Assembly: GCF_001898175.1 (NCBI RefSeq)
Contig: NZ_MKTH01000008.1
Location: forward strand, 62,001 to 126,000
Direction of reading: 5' to 3'
Length of the DNA: 64,000 bases
DNA from: Cellulomonas sp. 73-92
Lineage (GTDB): Bacteria > Actinomycetota > Actinomycetes > Actinomycetales > Cellulomonadaceae
Shown: in pieces, positions 21,366-29,962 of the stretch
How positions within the stretch are numbered: position 1 is the first letter of the stretch
How the letters are laid out: each line of letters begins with the position of its first letter
Position numbers and translations under genes: made by a program
Notes under the pieces: generated by a model
The model's input: the letters and a program-made list of their open reading frames with translations, nothing else
What the model was told of the DNA's origin: nothing
Database searches by the model: none

Positions 21366-21935
21366 ATGGGGGGCATGTCCCTCACGCTCCAGAACGTGTC
21401 CGACCTCCTCCTCGGCATCGGCGTCGTGGCCTGGATCTGCTACCGGCAGACCACCTGGCAGGTCGTCGACCCGGCCCGCCTGTGGCGCTGGCCCGTGATC
21501 GCGGGGGCCGTCGGCCTCGCCACCTTCGCGCAGCCGGGCGGGACCGTGGTCCTCACGGCGGTCGACCTCGTCGTGCTCGCCCTCGAGCTGGTGCTCGCGG
21601 CGGGCGCCGGCGCCGCCATGGGCACCATCGCGCGATTCCGCCCGATGGCACCCGCCGCGATCACGGCCTACGAGTCCGGGGATCGAGGCGGCCGGTCGCG
21701 GGCCGGCACCGTGCGGTACGAGACCCGGACCGGGTGGGCCGGCGTCGCCCTCTGGCTCGCCCTCATCGCCGTCCGGATCGGCATGGACGTTGCCGCCACG
21801 CGCCTGGGCGCGGGGGCGGTCACCGGCACGGCCATGATCCTGCTCGTCCTGGCCGCCAACCGCGCCGCCCGCACGGCGGTCCTCGTCCTGCGGCTCGAGC
21901 GGCTCGGCGTCGCGGCGCAGCGCGTGAGCGCCTGA
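21366..21935 (+). CDS. Small polytopic membrane protein, function unknown
   Basis: About 186-189 residues (ATG at 21366 or 21375). Four or five hydrophobic segments are visible, with a short hydrophilic loop near residue 105. The overall look recalls DUF1453/CcdC-like membrane proteins, but I cannot confirm the family. It is followed 25 bases later by a sensor kinase gene on the same strand. It may be part of that operon, perhaps as a membrane partner of the kinase, but no sequence feature proves it. Confidence 0.6.
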   Translation: MGGMSLTLQNVSDLLLGIGVVAWICYRQTTWQVVDPARLWRWPVIAGAVGLATFAQPGGTVVLTAVDLVVLALELVLAAGAGAAMGTIARFRPMAPAAITAYESGDRGGRSRAGTVRYETRTGWAGVALWLALIAVRIGMDVAATRLGAGAVTGTAMILLVLAANRAARTAVLVLRLERLGVAAQRVSA

Positions 21936-21960
21936 GCCCACCGTGCCCACAATGGGCGCC

Positions 21961-23361
21961 GTGATCCCTCGCGACCGCCGGCTGCCGCTGGCGCTGCACG
22001 CCCTCGGCATGGCCGTCGTCGGCTACGGCGTGGTCGTCGGCCGTTCCGTCGAGCTGCACGGCGCGTGGGTCGCATGGGCCACCGCCCTCGCGATCGCCGC
22101 CTGGGCCATGGTCGAGGTCCTGCCACGGCCCGACGACCGACCGGGCCGCCGCCCCGCGCTGACGGCCGTGCGTCGCGCCGCGACCCTGGTGGGCGTCGCC
22201 GTCGCCTCGTTCTCGGTGGTCCCGACGAACGGCACCCACCTGGCGCCGCAGGCCGTGCTGATCATCGTCGCGATCGCCGACGAGGGCGCGCCCGTGTGGC
22301 TCGGCGCCACGGCCGCCGCGATCGCCACCGTCCTGACGCCGCTCGGCGCCGTGGCGACGCACGCCTCGCCGTCGGTCTCGTACCTCGCCGCGGTCGCCGT
22401 GTGGATGCTCATCGGCATCACGCGCCGGCAGTCGGGCGTCGCGATCGCCCGCACCCGCGAGCTCGAGGCCCGCCAGCTGGAGGCTCGCGCGCAGGAGGCC
22501 CGCGCCGGGGCGCTCGCCGCCCGGCAGGCGGCCGCCAGCGACATCCACGACGTCCTGGCCCACAGCCTCGGCGGCCTGGTGATCCAGCTCGACGCCGCGG
22601 AGGCGCTGCTGGAGGCCGGGCGCGTCGGCGAAGCGCGCGTGACGGTCTCCCAGGCACGGGTGCTCGCCGCCGAGGGGCTGGCGGACTCCCGGCGGGCCGT
22701 GGCGGCGCTGCGGGCACCCGACGAGCCGGTTCTCGGCGATCACATCGGACGCGCCGGGCCCGTTGGCGATGGTGGGGCGGGCTGTGGCGAACCCGTGCGT
22801 GACGGCCAGGCCGGCCTGCGCAGCGAGCCGCTCGGCGCGCGTGGCGAGGCGGTCCGCCCCAGCCGGCGCTCCGAGCCGGTCAACCCCGGTCGGCGCGGCG
22901 AACCGGGCGGGGACGACGAACCCCGCGGACCCTTCCCCGCGTCGCCGGCGACGGACCTGAGGGACGCCGCCGAGCGGCTGCTCCGGACGCACCGTGAGCT
23001 CGGCGGGCGGGTCGCCGCGCGCCTCGACCTGGCACGGGCCCCCGCGCCGATCCCGGCGCCGCTGGCCGGGGCGTTCGCGCGGGCCCTGCAGGAGGCGCTG
23101 AGCAACGCCCGCCGGCACGCCCCCGGGACCCCGGTCGAGGCCTCGCTCGTCGCCACCGACGAGCTGCTCACGCTGACCGTCTCCAACCCCCTCGCGCCGG
23201 CGGCGGTCGGCGGTGGCGGGCCCGCACCGGCAGCGGTCGGCGGTCACGGGCTGGTGGGCATGGCCGAGCGCTTCGCGCTCCTGCCCGGCGGTGCCGCCAC
23301 GGCAGGCGAGCACGACGGCCGCTTCGTCGTCCGCGCCCGTGCGCGCGTCGCCGCGGGCTGA
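21961..23361 (+). CDS. NarL-type sensor histidine kinase with unusual linker
   Basis: About 466 residues. The N-terminal half has four or five membrane helices; the HisKA_3 box SDIHDVLAHSLGGLVIQL carries the phosphorylated His, the N-box ALQEALSNARRHAP binds ATP, and the G-box is GGHGLVGMAER. Between H-box and N-box lies an unusual hydrophilic Gly/Arg/Pro/Glu-rich insertion of about 65 residues (coded about 22735-22935). GTG at 21961 lies seven bases after CACAAT and would be leaderless; ATG at 21952 and GTG at 21943 are alternatives. The response regulator follows after five bases. The signal sensed is unknown. Confidence 0.85.
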   Translation: MIPRDRRLPLALHALGMAVVGYGVVVGRSVELHGAWVAWATALAIAAWAMVEVLPRPDDRPGRRPALTAVRRAATLVGVAVASFSVVPTNGTHLAPQAVLIIVAIADEGAPVWLGATAAAIATVLTPLGAVATHASPSVSYLAAVAVWMLIGITRRQSGVAIARTRELEARQLEARAQEARAGALAARQAAASDIHDVLAHSLGGLVIQLDAAEALLEAGRVGEARVTVSQARVLAAEGLADSRRAVAALRAPDEPVLGDHIGRAGPVGDGGAGCGEPVRDGQAGLRSEPLGARGEAVRPSRRSEPVNPGRRGEPGGDDEPRGPFPASPATDLRDAAERLLRTHRELGGRVAARLDLARAPAPIPAPLAGAFARALQEALSNARRHAPGTPVEASLVATDELLTLTVSNPLAPAAVGGGGPAPAAVGGHGLVGMAERFALLPGGAATAGEHDGRFVVRARARVAAG

Positions 23362-23366
23362 CCGGC

Positions 23367-24044
23367 ATGGACCGACCGATCCGCGTGCTCGTCGCCGACG
23401 ACCAGGCCATCGTCCGGGACGGCCTGGTCACGGTGCTCGGCCTGCTGCCCGACGTCGTCGTCGTCGGGCAGGCCGCCGACGGCGAGGAGGCCGTGGCGCT
23501 CGTCGCCGACCTGTCGCCGGACGTGGTCCTCATGGACCTGCGCATGCCGCGGCTCGACGGCGCGGCGGCGACGGCCCGGATCGTCGCGCGCCACCCCACG
23601 ACGGCCGTCCTCGTGCTCACCACGTACGCCGACGACGAATCGATCCTCTCGGCACTCCAGGCCGGCGCCCGTGGCTACCTGACCAAGGACGCCGGGCGGG
23701 CCGAGGTCGCCGCGGCGGTGCGCGCGGTCGCGCACGGCCAGACGACGCTCGCACCGCAGGTCGGCGCCCGGCTGGTCGACGCCGCCGTCGGCCGGGCTGC
23801 CGCCCGGCCGACGGACGCCGCCGCGCTGCTGGCCCGCTTCCCGGTGCTGACGCCGCGCGAGGCGCAGGTGCTCGCCGAGATCGCCCGCGGCCGCACCAAC
23901 CCCGAGATCGCCCGGCAGCTCTTCGTCGGCCTGGCAACGGTGAAGACGCACGTCAACGCCCTGTTCGCCAAGCTGGGCGTGGCGAGCCGGGCGCAGGCGA
24001 TCGCGCTCGCCGTCGGGACCTCGCCCGGCGCGCCTACGCGCTGA
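23367..24044 (+). CDS. NarL/LuxR-type response regulator
   Basis: 225 residues. A receiver domain (about 5-120) has the acidic pair near Asp11-Asp12, the phosphorylated Asp in VVLMDLRMP (about residue 56), and a Thr/Lys switch in TTYADD and LTKDAG. A LuxR helix-turn-helix (about 160-215) contains [15 protein letters not shown] and [20 protein letters not shown]. It pairs with the kinase just upstream. Its 3' end overlaps convergent purE by 11 bases. Targets are unknown. Confidence 0.9.
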   Translation: MDRPIRVLVADDQAIVRDGLVTVLGLLPDVVVVGQAADGEEAVALVADLSPDVVLMDLRMPRLDGAAATARIVARHPTTAVLVLTTYADDESILSALQAGARGYLTKDAGRAEVAAAVRAVAHGQTTLAPQVGARLVDAAVGRAAARPTDAAALLARFPVLTPREAQVLAEIARGRTNPEIARQLFVGLATVKTHVNALFAKLGVASRAQAIALAVGTSPGAPTR

Positions 24045-24570
24045 ACCCCGTCGGCGTCCCCGAGAGCTTCGCCCGCAGCCGCTCCCCCTTCGCGTCGGCC
24101 TGGGCCGTGAGGTTCTGCGCGAACGCCACCAGGGCCGGCGCGAGCCGCTGGCCCACCTCGTCGGACCCCGCACCGAGCATCCGCACCGCGAGCAGGCCCG
24201 CGTTGCGCGCGGCGCCCACGCCGACCGTCGCCACCGGCACGCCCGCCGGCATCTGCACGATCGAGAGAAGCGAGTCCAGCCCGTCGAGCTGCGCCAGCGG
24301 CACCGGCACGCCGATGACCGGCAGCGTGGTGACGGCGGCCAGCACCCCGGGCAGGTGGGCGGCCCCACCGGCGCCGGCGATGATGACCCGCAGCCCACGG
24401 CCGGCGGCCGAGCGCGCGAACGCCAGGGCCTTGTCCGGCTGGCGGTGCGCCGAGATGACGTCCACCTCGACCGGCACGTCGAACTCCGCGAGGGCGTCGG
24501 CCGCCGCCTGCATGATCGGCCAGTCGGAGTCCGATCCCATGAGAATCCCGACGAGAGGCTGGGCAGCCAT
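24034..24570 (-). CDS. purE: N5-carboxyaminoimidazole ribonucleotide mutase
   Basis: 178 residues covering the whole PurE fold. [17 protein letters not shown] and [12 protein letters not shown] line the nucleotide site, and [10 protein letters not shown] is the usual late motif. It shifts the carboxyl group of N5-CAIR to give CAIR in purine synthesis. GGAAGGA precedes the ATG. In many actinobacteria purK lies beside purE, but here the next gene is a divergent GtrA-family gene, so purK must be elsewhere. Confidence 0.93.
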   Translation of the reverse strand: MAAQPLVGILMGSDSDWPIMQAAADALAEFDVPVEVDVISAHRQPDKALAFARSAAGRGLRVIIAGAGGAAHLPGVLAAVTTLPVIGVPVPLAQLDGLDSLLSIVQMPAGVPVATVGVGAARNAGLLAVRMLGAGSDEVGQRLAPALVAFAQNLTAQADAKGERLRAKLSGTPTGFSA

Positions 24571-24681
24571 GTGTGTCCTTCCCGAGGAGGGTCCGTGGAG
24601 GCTTCCATTCTCCCTGGTCGGGCGGACGCCCGCCGCTCGGGAGGGGACCCCTCTCCCAGGAAGCGTCCAGGGCCGCGGCGC

Positions 24682-24687
24682 TATCCT
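24682..24687 (+). promoter_or_regulatory. Leaderless-type -10 (TATCCT) for the GtrA gene
   Basis: TATCCT ends exactly six bases before the GTG at 24694, with no ribosome site in between. Confidence 0.55.
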
Positions 24688-24693
24688 CGCCAC

Positions 24694-25260
24694 GTGACCG
24701 CGAACGACGAGCTGCTGCCCGCTGCGACCCTCGTGGCCGACCCGGTCGACGGCACCGCGACGCACAGCCGCCTGTCCATCAAGGGCCTGTGGGCATGGGC
24801 GCTGGAGATGGCGCGCTTCCTCGTCGTCGGCGGCGTCTCCTTCGTGGTCGACATGGGCCTGTTCAACCTCCTCGTGTTCGGCCCCGGCCAGGTGCTCGCC
24901 CACAAGACGACGACGGCCAACATCATCTCCGTCACCACCGCGACGCTCGTGTCGTGGATCGGGAACCGGCACTGGACGTTCAAGGACAAGAGCAGCGGCC
25001 GGCGTGGGCGCGAGCTCGTCATCTACGCGGCGATCAACATCGTCGCCGCGCTCGTCCCGGTCGGGACCGTCGCGCTGACGCGCTACACGTTCAACCTGGC
25101 CTCGCCACTGGCGCTCAACGCCGCCAAGGTCGCCGGCATCGTCGTCGGCACCGCGATCCGCTACGTCGGCTACAAGCTGTGGGTCTTCACGGGCGGCAAG
25201 GCCCCGAAGACGGCCTCGGGGGCCGACGAGGTCGCCGTCATCGCGGCGACGCAGCTCTGA
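24694..25260 (+). CDS. GtrA family membrane protein
   Basis: 188 residues. A 35-residue cytoplasmic N-terminus is followed by four membrane helices in the GtrA pattern. [19 protein letters not shown] starts the first helix, here given by its core [20 protein letters not shown] and [10 protein letters not shown] are classic motifs. GtrA-like proteins are thought to flip or help transfer polyprenyl-linked sugars for wall glycans. The gene lies apart from the main glycan cluster, next to purE. It ends 65 bases before the first copy of the palindromic 3' element. Confidence 0.88.
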   Translation: MTANDELLPAATLVADPVDGTATHSRLSIKGLWAWALEMARFLVVGGVSFVVDMGLFNLLVFGPGQVLAHKTTTANIISVTTATLVSWIGNRHWTFKDKSSGRRGRELVIYAAINIVAALVPVGTVALTRYTFNLASPLALNAAKVAGIVVGTAIRYVGYKLWVFTGGKAPKTASGADEVAVIAATQL

Positions 25261-25322
25261 CGCACACTCGTCGGCCCACTCTCCCGTTCCGCGGGCTCCG
25301 CCCCGCCACCACCCCCCGCTTC

Positions 25323-25375
25323 TTCATTTTCCTGACGTTGCGGTCGTGATTCACCGCCACTTCTTCAGGAAAGTG
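25323..25375 (+). repeat. AT-rich palindromic 3' element, copy 1
   Basis: CATTTTCCTGA (25325-25335) pairs with TCAGGAAAGTG (25365-25375) with one mismatch, around a 29-base loop whose centre GTGATTCAC is itself near-palindromic. It sits between the converging GtrA and DUF559 genes and contains the DUF559 stop codon. A C-rich stretch precedes it on the plus strand. Two related copies lie at 26396-26447 and 30701-30754. Confidence 0.75.
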
Positions 25376-26294
25376 CCGTCGCGCGGAGGGACGCCACGGC
25401 GGCACGGACCTGCGCCGCGACCTGGTCGGGACGCTGCGTGAGGTCGGCCCAGGTGTAGCGGAGCACGGTGCAGCCGGCCGTGACGAGGAGGTTCTGGCGG
25501 GTCCGGTCGCCCTGGAAGCGCTCATCGCCGTGAGCACGCTGCCCGTCGACCTCGATGACCAGGCGCACGTCGGCGAAGTACACGTCCGCCACCGCCCACA
25601 CACCGACGTGCTCGTGCAGCGGCTCTCCCGCCGACCACCCCGTGATCCCCGCGCGCCGGAGGATGGCGTGCAGGAGGTCCTCCGCCGGGTTCATGGCACC
25701 TTCGGCCAGTCGCCGCGCGAGCCGCCGCCGGGACGGATTCCCCCACCTGCCGGGGTGCTCGGCGACCCAGGAGGTGAGCTCGTCGTGCTCGACGAGGCGT
25801 CGCGATGCGACCCACGCGAGCAGGTCAAGGGCCTGCTGCTCCGGCAGGCGCCCGAGGCAGTCGAAGACCGTCCGCCGGAAACCGGTGACGCGCACACCCA
25901 TGACGTCGACCACGTCGTCGTCATCGAGCCGGAACTGGTGCGGCGTCAGTCGGCCGCGCGATGGCCGCCCAGAGGGCACGACGACATGGATCTTCTCGTC
26001 GGCCGCGACCGGGAGACGGTGAACGCGCGCCGCCGTACCGAGCGCGACGACGCAGCCGGGCCACGTGAGATGCGCGGCGAACATCTCGGCATGGTCACTC
26101 GGTGCCTGCGCCGCGGCACGCAGCACGAAGCCGGCGACCGGCACCCAGATCCCCCGCTCGACGCGCCACCGCACCTGGCCGGCGGTGGCACCACACTGGA
26201 TCGCCTGCCGGCGGGTGAAGACGCCGGCCTGCCGCCATGCCACGGACGGAACCCAGTCCCGGTCGCGCCCGCGCACCGGTGTGCTGCCACCCAT
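25365..26294 (-). CDS. AbiEi-like N-terminal domain plus DUF559 (Vsr-like) nuclease domain
   Basis: 309 residues. The N-terminal part (about 15-90) reads like the winged-helix AbiEi antitoxin domain: GVFTRRQAIQCGATAGQVRW. The C-terminal part (about 215-300) is a DUF559 domain of the Vsr/PD-(D/E)XK type, with DVYFADVRLVIEVDG and later DRTRQNLLVTAG. This architecture is common in actinobacteria, often in several copies per genome, and its role is unknown; DNA binding and cleavage are inferred. No AbiEii toxin is adjacent. The gene lies between two oppositely oriented copies of the palindromic element; the first overlaps its stop. Confidence 0.82.
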   Translation of the reverse strand: MGGSTPVRGRDRDWVPSVAWRQAGVFTRRQAIQCGATAGQVRWRVERGIWVPVAGFVLRAAAQAPSDHAEMFAAHLTWPGCVVALGTAARVHRLPVAADEKIHVVVPSGRPSRGRLTPHQFRLDDDDVVDVMGVRVTGFRRTVFDCLGRLPEQQALDLLAWVASRRLVEHDELTSWVAEHPGRWGNPSRRRLARRLAEGAMNPAEDLLHAILRRAGITGWSAGEPLHEHVGVWAVADVYFADVRLVIEVDGQRAHGDERFQGDRTRQNLLVTAGCTVLRYTWADLTQRPDQVAAQVRAAVASLRATALS

Positions 26295-26395
26295 GCGGCC
26301 ACGGTCGCCGCCCGGAGGGCGGTGTCGTCATCCGATGTGCCCCACGGTGGCCCGCCGGATGTCCCGACCGGCCTGTGGACGCCTCGCCGCGTCCG

Positions 26396-26447
26396 CTTTC
26401 GTGAGCTTCTTGTCGCGAATCACGACGACAACTTCAGGAAAATGAAG
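26396..26447 (-). repeat. AT-rich palindromic 3' element, copy 2
   Basis: Read on the minus strand it begins CTTCATTTTCCTGAAG and has the same centre (GTCGTGATTCGC) as copy 1; the far arm is degraded but TCACGAAAG is still recognisable. It lies 33 bases after the stop of the OmpR-linked kinase gene on the same strand, after a CCCCCACCCCCC tract. Confidence 0.72.
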
Positions 26448-26479
26448 CCGAGGGGGGTGGGGGCTGCGACGGGCGACCC

Positions 26480-27805
26480 TCAGCGCCGGCGGCTGTGCCC
26501 GCCGCGCGTGGCCACCACCGCGCCGCGGGGCAGCACCACCTCGCGCCGCAGCGACGCCGGCACGCCGGCGAGGAACAGCGCGAACACCGCCGGCCGGCGC
26601 TGCGCGAGCTCGAGCCGGCCGCCGTCCGCCGCCGCGAGGTCGCGCGCGAGCGAGAGGCCGAGGCCGGTCCCCTTGCCGGACGTCGTGCCGCGCTCGAAGA
26701 TCCGGCCCGCCAGATCGTCGGGCACCCCGCCGCCCTCGTCGCCGACCTCCACCACGACGCCACCGGACACCCCCGACGAGCGGGAGCGCACCGTCGTCGT
26801 GCCCGCGCCGTGCTTGAGCGAGTTCTCGATGAGGGTGGCCAGCACCTGCGCGAGCGCCCCGGGCGTGGCGAGCACCTGGGTCGCGGGATCGATGTCGACG
26901 ACCAGCGAGCGCCCGGCGCGCGCGAACGTCGGCACCCACTCCTCCTCCTGCTGGTGCACCACGTCGGCCAGCGACACCGCCTCCGTGGTCCCGCCCTGCG
27001 CGCGGCGCGACGCGGCGAGCAGGTCGTCGACGACGCGCACCAGCCGCTCCACCTGCTCGAGGCTGATGCGCGCCTCCTCGCGCACCTCGTCCTCGGTGGC
27101 GATCGCCGCGATCTCCTCCAGCCGCATCGTCAGCGCGGTCAGCGGCGTGCGCAGCTGGTGGGAGGCGTCGGAGGCGAACTGCCGCTCGGCGGCCAGGCGG
27201 CCGGCCATCCGGTCGGCGGACCGGGACAGCTCGGAGGCGACCAGGTCGATCTCCTCTACCCCGGACGGCTCCAGCGACGGCCGCACCTGCCCGGTGCCGA
27301 GCTGCTCGGCGGACGCAGCGAGGTACACCAGCGGCCGGGCCAGCCGGTTGGCCTGCCAGATGGCGGTGGCGATGCCGGCACCGAACGCGACGAGGGCGGC
27401 CCCGATGACGAGGAGCACGATCCGCATCGACCGCCACAGCAGGTCCCACCACGAGGCGTAGAGGATCACCTGGGCGCCCGAGCTCCCCGTCTTCTCCACC
27501 GAGACGAGCCGGCCCGTCGGGTTGGGCCCGGCGCGCAGCACCCGGTCGTCGGGCGTGCGCACGACGACGGTGGCCTGGATCTCGCCGCTCGAGCCGACGT
27601 AGCCCTCGATGGACCGGTCGGTGAGCTGTGCGCCGAGCTGCACGCGCAGGTCGATGGCGCTGGCGGCGCGGCCGGCGCGCGTGTCGAGGCTGCGCATGTC
27701 GGCCTGGCGGACCATCTGCGCCCCGAGGAAGCCCAGGGGCACGCCGAGGAGGATGACGGCGACCGCCACCGCCGCGATGGTCGCCTGCAGGACGCGGCGG
27801 CGCAC
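26480..27805 (-). CDS. Sensor histidine kinase (OmpR-linked, HAMP-type)
   Basis: 441 residues. Two membrane helices (about 8-30 and 127-150) flank a small sensor domain. A HAMP-like region follows, then the HisKA box FASDASHQLRTPLTALTMRL with the phosphorylated His, the N-box LIENSLKHG, GDEGGGVP and GTGLGLSLA. The protein resembles cell-envelope stress kinases of actinobacteria. GTG start, three bases after the response-regulator stop. The C-terminus is basic. Signal unknown. Confidence 0.88.
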   Translation of the reverse strand: MRRRVLQATIAAVAVAVILLGVPLGFLGAQMVRQADMRSLDTRAGRAASAIDLRVQLGAQLTDRSIEGYVGSSGEIQATVVVRTPDDRVLRAGPNPTGRLVSVEKTGSSGAQVILYASWWDLLWRSMRIVLLVIGAALVAFGAGIATAIWQANRLARPLVYLAASAEQLGTGQVRPSLEPSGVEEIDLVASELSRSADRMAGRLAAERQFASDASHQLRTPLTALTMRLEEIAAIATEDEVREEARISLEQVERLVRVVDDLLAASRRAQGGTTEAVSLADVVHQQEEEWVPTFARAGRSLVVDIDPATQVLATPGALAQVLATLIENSLKHGAGTTTVRSRSSGVSGGVVVEVGDEGGGVPDDLAGRIFERGTTSGKGTGLGLSLARDLAAADGGRLELAQRRPAVFALFLAGVPASLRREVVLPRGAVVATRGGHSRRR

Positions 27806-27808
27806 GAG

Positions 27809-28513
27809 CTAGACCCGCTCGGCCACCGGGACACCGGCCTCGGTCTCGAACCGGAAGCCCATCCCGCGCACCGTGGTGATGTAGCGCGGGGCGTTGGCGT
27901 CGTCGCCGAGCTTGCGGCGCAGCCACGACACGTGCATGTCCAGCGTCTTCGTCGAGCCGGTGGGGTCGGAGCCCCACACGTCGCGCATCAGCTGGTCGCG
28001 GCCCACCACGGCGCCGTTGGCCTGGACGAGCACGCGCAGGAGGTCGAACTCCTTGGCGGTCAGGTGCAGCTCGCGCTCGCCCTGGAACGCCCGTCGCGAG
28101 GCCGCGTCGACGCGGACGTCCTGCGCCCGCAGCTCGTCCTCCTCCAGCGGCTCGCTGCCGCTGCGACGCAGCAGCGCGCGGACCCGGGCGAGCAGCTCGG
28201 CGAGGCGGAAGGGCTTGGTGACGTAGTCGTCGGCGCCCGCGTCGAGGCCGACGACGAGGTCGACCTCCTCCGCGCGCGCGGTGAGGACGAGGACCGGCGT
28301 GGACAGGCCGGCGGAGCGGATGGAGCGCGCGACGTCCAGGCCGTCCATGTCGGGCAGGCCCAGGTCGAGGACGATGAGGTCCGCGCCCGGCGCGCCGTCG
28401 ATGGCGCCTTGACCAGTTCCTTGCACGTGCACGTCGTAACCTTCACGCCCGAGCGCCCGGGCCAAAGGTTCGGCAATCGCTGGATCGTCCTCGGCCAGCA
28501 GCACCTGGGTCAT
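27809..28513 (-). CDS. OmpR-type response regulator
   Basis: 234 residues. The receiver (about 1-115) has EDDPAI, the phosphorylated Asp in LIVLDLGLP (about residue 48) and YVTKPF with the switch Lys. The winged-helix domain (about 130-230) has ELHLTAKEFDLLRVL, VGRDQLMRDVWG and the wing RYITTVRGMGFRFE. It is the first gene of the operon with the kinase. A leaderless-type promoter (TAGCAT) lies six bases before its ATG. Regulon unknown. Confidence 0.92.
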   Translation of the reverse strand: MTQVLLAEDDPAIAEPLARALGREGYDVHVQGTGQGAIDGAPGADLIVLDLGLPDMDGLDVARSIRSAGLSTPVLVLTARAEEVDLVVGLDAGADDYVTKPFRLAELLARVRALLRRSGSEPLEEDELRAQDVRVDAASRRAFQGERELHLTAKEFDLLRVLVQANGAVVGRDQLMRDVWGSDPTGSTKTLDMHVSWLRRKLGDDANAPRYITTVRGMGFRFETEAGVPVAERV

Positions 28514-28519
28514 TGCCCC

Positions 28520-28525
28520 ATGCTA
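28520..28525 (-). promoter_or_regulatory. Leaderless-type -10 (TAGCAT) for the OmpR-type regulator
   Basis: On the minus strand TAGCAT ends six bases before the ATG at 28513. Confidence 0.55.
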
Positions 28526-28669
28526 GGTCACGCGGTGGTGTTCCCCGCTACTGGCACGCACGTCCACGACGACCGACGGGACGCCGCCCGCTCGTCGTGC
28601 GACCGCGGACGGACGGTGCGGCGCGCCACGTCCGCCCGCCGGACCATCCACCCACCCCGCCCGCGCCAA

Positions 28670-28675
28670 TACCCT
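28670..28675 (+). promoter_or_regulatory. Leaderless-type -10 (TACCCT) for the second NarL-type kinase
   Basis: TACCCT ends six bases before the ATG at 28682. The two promoters of this divergent gap are about 145 bases apart. Confidence 0.55.
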
Positions 28676-28681
28676 GCAGGC

Positions 28682-29962
28682 ATGTCCCGGTGGGAGCGGC
28701 TCCTCGCGTGGGAGGACGAGCATCGCTTCGCGGTCGACTGCGTCTTCGCCGGCGTGCTCCTGCTCGTCGTCCTGCCCGGGTCCGTCGTGGTCAACGGCAG
28801 CCTCGTCCGCGTGCCCAACGCGTCGGGCCTGCCCATCACCCGCTACGCCTTCGGCTCGTTCGCCGCCGGCCTGGCCCTGTGCACCGCCGTGGCGGTCCCC
28901 CTCGCGTGGCGCCGCGTGGCACCCGCCCCGTCGGCGGGCGTCGTCTACGGCGTCGTGCTTGCCCAGATGCTCTTCCTCACGCCGGTGGTGCTGCCGCTGG
29001 ACTTCCTCGTGCTCGTCGCGCTGTACTCGGCGACCGTGCACAGCCCGCTGTGGGCACGGCGCACCGCCCTGTGGGGGGCGATCGCCGGGTCGGGCCTGGT
29101 CACCGTGCTGCTGCTGCAACGGTCGAACGACGTCCTCACGCCGTTCGCCGCCGGGACGTTCGCGTTCCTCATGGTGCTGGCCGTGTGGGCCTTCGCGCTG
29201 GCACGCCGCGGCCGCATGCTGCGCCTCGAGGCCCTCGTCGACCGCGCGCGGCAGGCCGAGGTGGATCGCGACCGGCAGGCCCAGCTCGCCACGTCCGCCG
29301 AGCGCGCCCGCATCGCGCGCGAGATGCACGACATCGTCGCCCACTCGCTGTCGGTGATCATCGCCCAGGCCGACGGCGGCCGGTACGCGGCCGCGGCGAA
29401 CCCGCAGGCGCCCACCCACGCGCTGGAGACCATCGGCGAGATCGGCCGGGCGGCGCTGACGGACATGCGGCGGCTGCTCGGCGTGCTGCGCACCGACGGG
29501 CCGCACGACGAGGCGCCCGGCATCATCACGGCGACGCCCGGCACCGGCTCGGTCGCCGTGGCCCCGCAGCCGGCGGAGGGCGACCTCGAGGACCTCGTCG
29601 CCCAGCTGCGGGGCGCCGGGATGCGCGTCTCGCTGGCGCGCGTCGGCACGCCGCGCAACCTGCCGCCGGGCGCGGGCCTCACCGTGTTCCGCATCGCCCA
29701 GGAGTCCCTGACGAACGTGCTCAAGCACGCCGGCCCCGACCCGAACGTCACCGTGCTGCTGGCCTGGCGGCCGGAGGCGGTGGTGCTCGAGGTGGCCGAC
29801 GACGGCCGTGGCGCCGCTGCCGACAGCGACGGTGCCGGCCAGGGGCTGGTCGGCATGCGCGAGCGCACCGCGATGTTCGGCGGCACGCTGAGCGCCGGGC
29901 CCCGGCCCGGCGGCGGCTTCCGCGTGCGCGCCGAGATCCCCACCCCCCGAGGAGTGTCATGA
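28682..29962 (+). CDS. NarL-type sensor histidine kinase
   Basis: 426 residues. The N-terminal half has five or six membrane helices; a short coiled coil leads to HisKA_3 (ARIAREMHDIVAHSLSVIIAQ, core MHDIVAHSLSV with the phosphorylated His). The HATPase part has QESLTNVLKHAG and GQGLVGMRER. The stop overlaps the regulator start by four bases. Pairs of this kind next to an ABC exporter usually control it, as seems likely here for the MacB-type genes downstream. Confidence 0.9.
   Translation: MSRWERLLAWEDEHRFAVDCVFAGVLLLVVLPGSVVVNGSLVRVPNASGLPITRYAFGSFAAGLALCTAVAVPLAWRRVAPAPSAGVVYGVVLAQMLFLTPVVLPLDFLVLVALYSATVHSPLWARRTALWGAIAGSGLVTVLLLQRSNDVLTPFAAGTFAFLMVLAVWAFALARRGRMLRLEALVDRARQAEVDRDRQAQLATSAERARIAREMHDIVAHSLSVIIAQADGGRYAAAANPQAPTHALETIGEIGRAALTDMRRLLGVLRTDGPHDEAPGIITATPGTGSVAVAPQPAEGDLEDLVAQLRGAGMRVSLARVGTPRNLPPGAGLTVFRIAQESLTNVLKHAGPDPNVTVLLAWRPEAVVLEVADDGRGAAADSDGAGQGLVGMRERTAMFGGTLSAGPRPGGGFRVRAEIPTPRGVS

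Noticed and set aside
25365-26294. AbiE-type toxin-antitoxin defence system
   Set aside because: Only the AbiEi-like domain is present, fused to DUF559. No AbiEii nucleotidyltransferase gene lies on either side.
25323-26447. Insertion sequence or MITE carrying the DUF559 gene
   Set aside because: There is no transposase, no target-site duplication was found, and a third copy of the repeat stands alone at 30701 without a gene attached.
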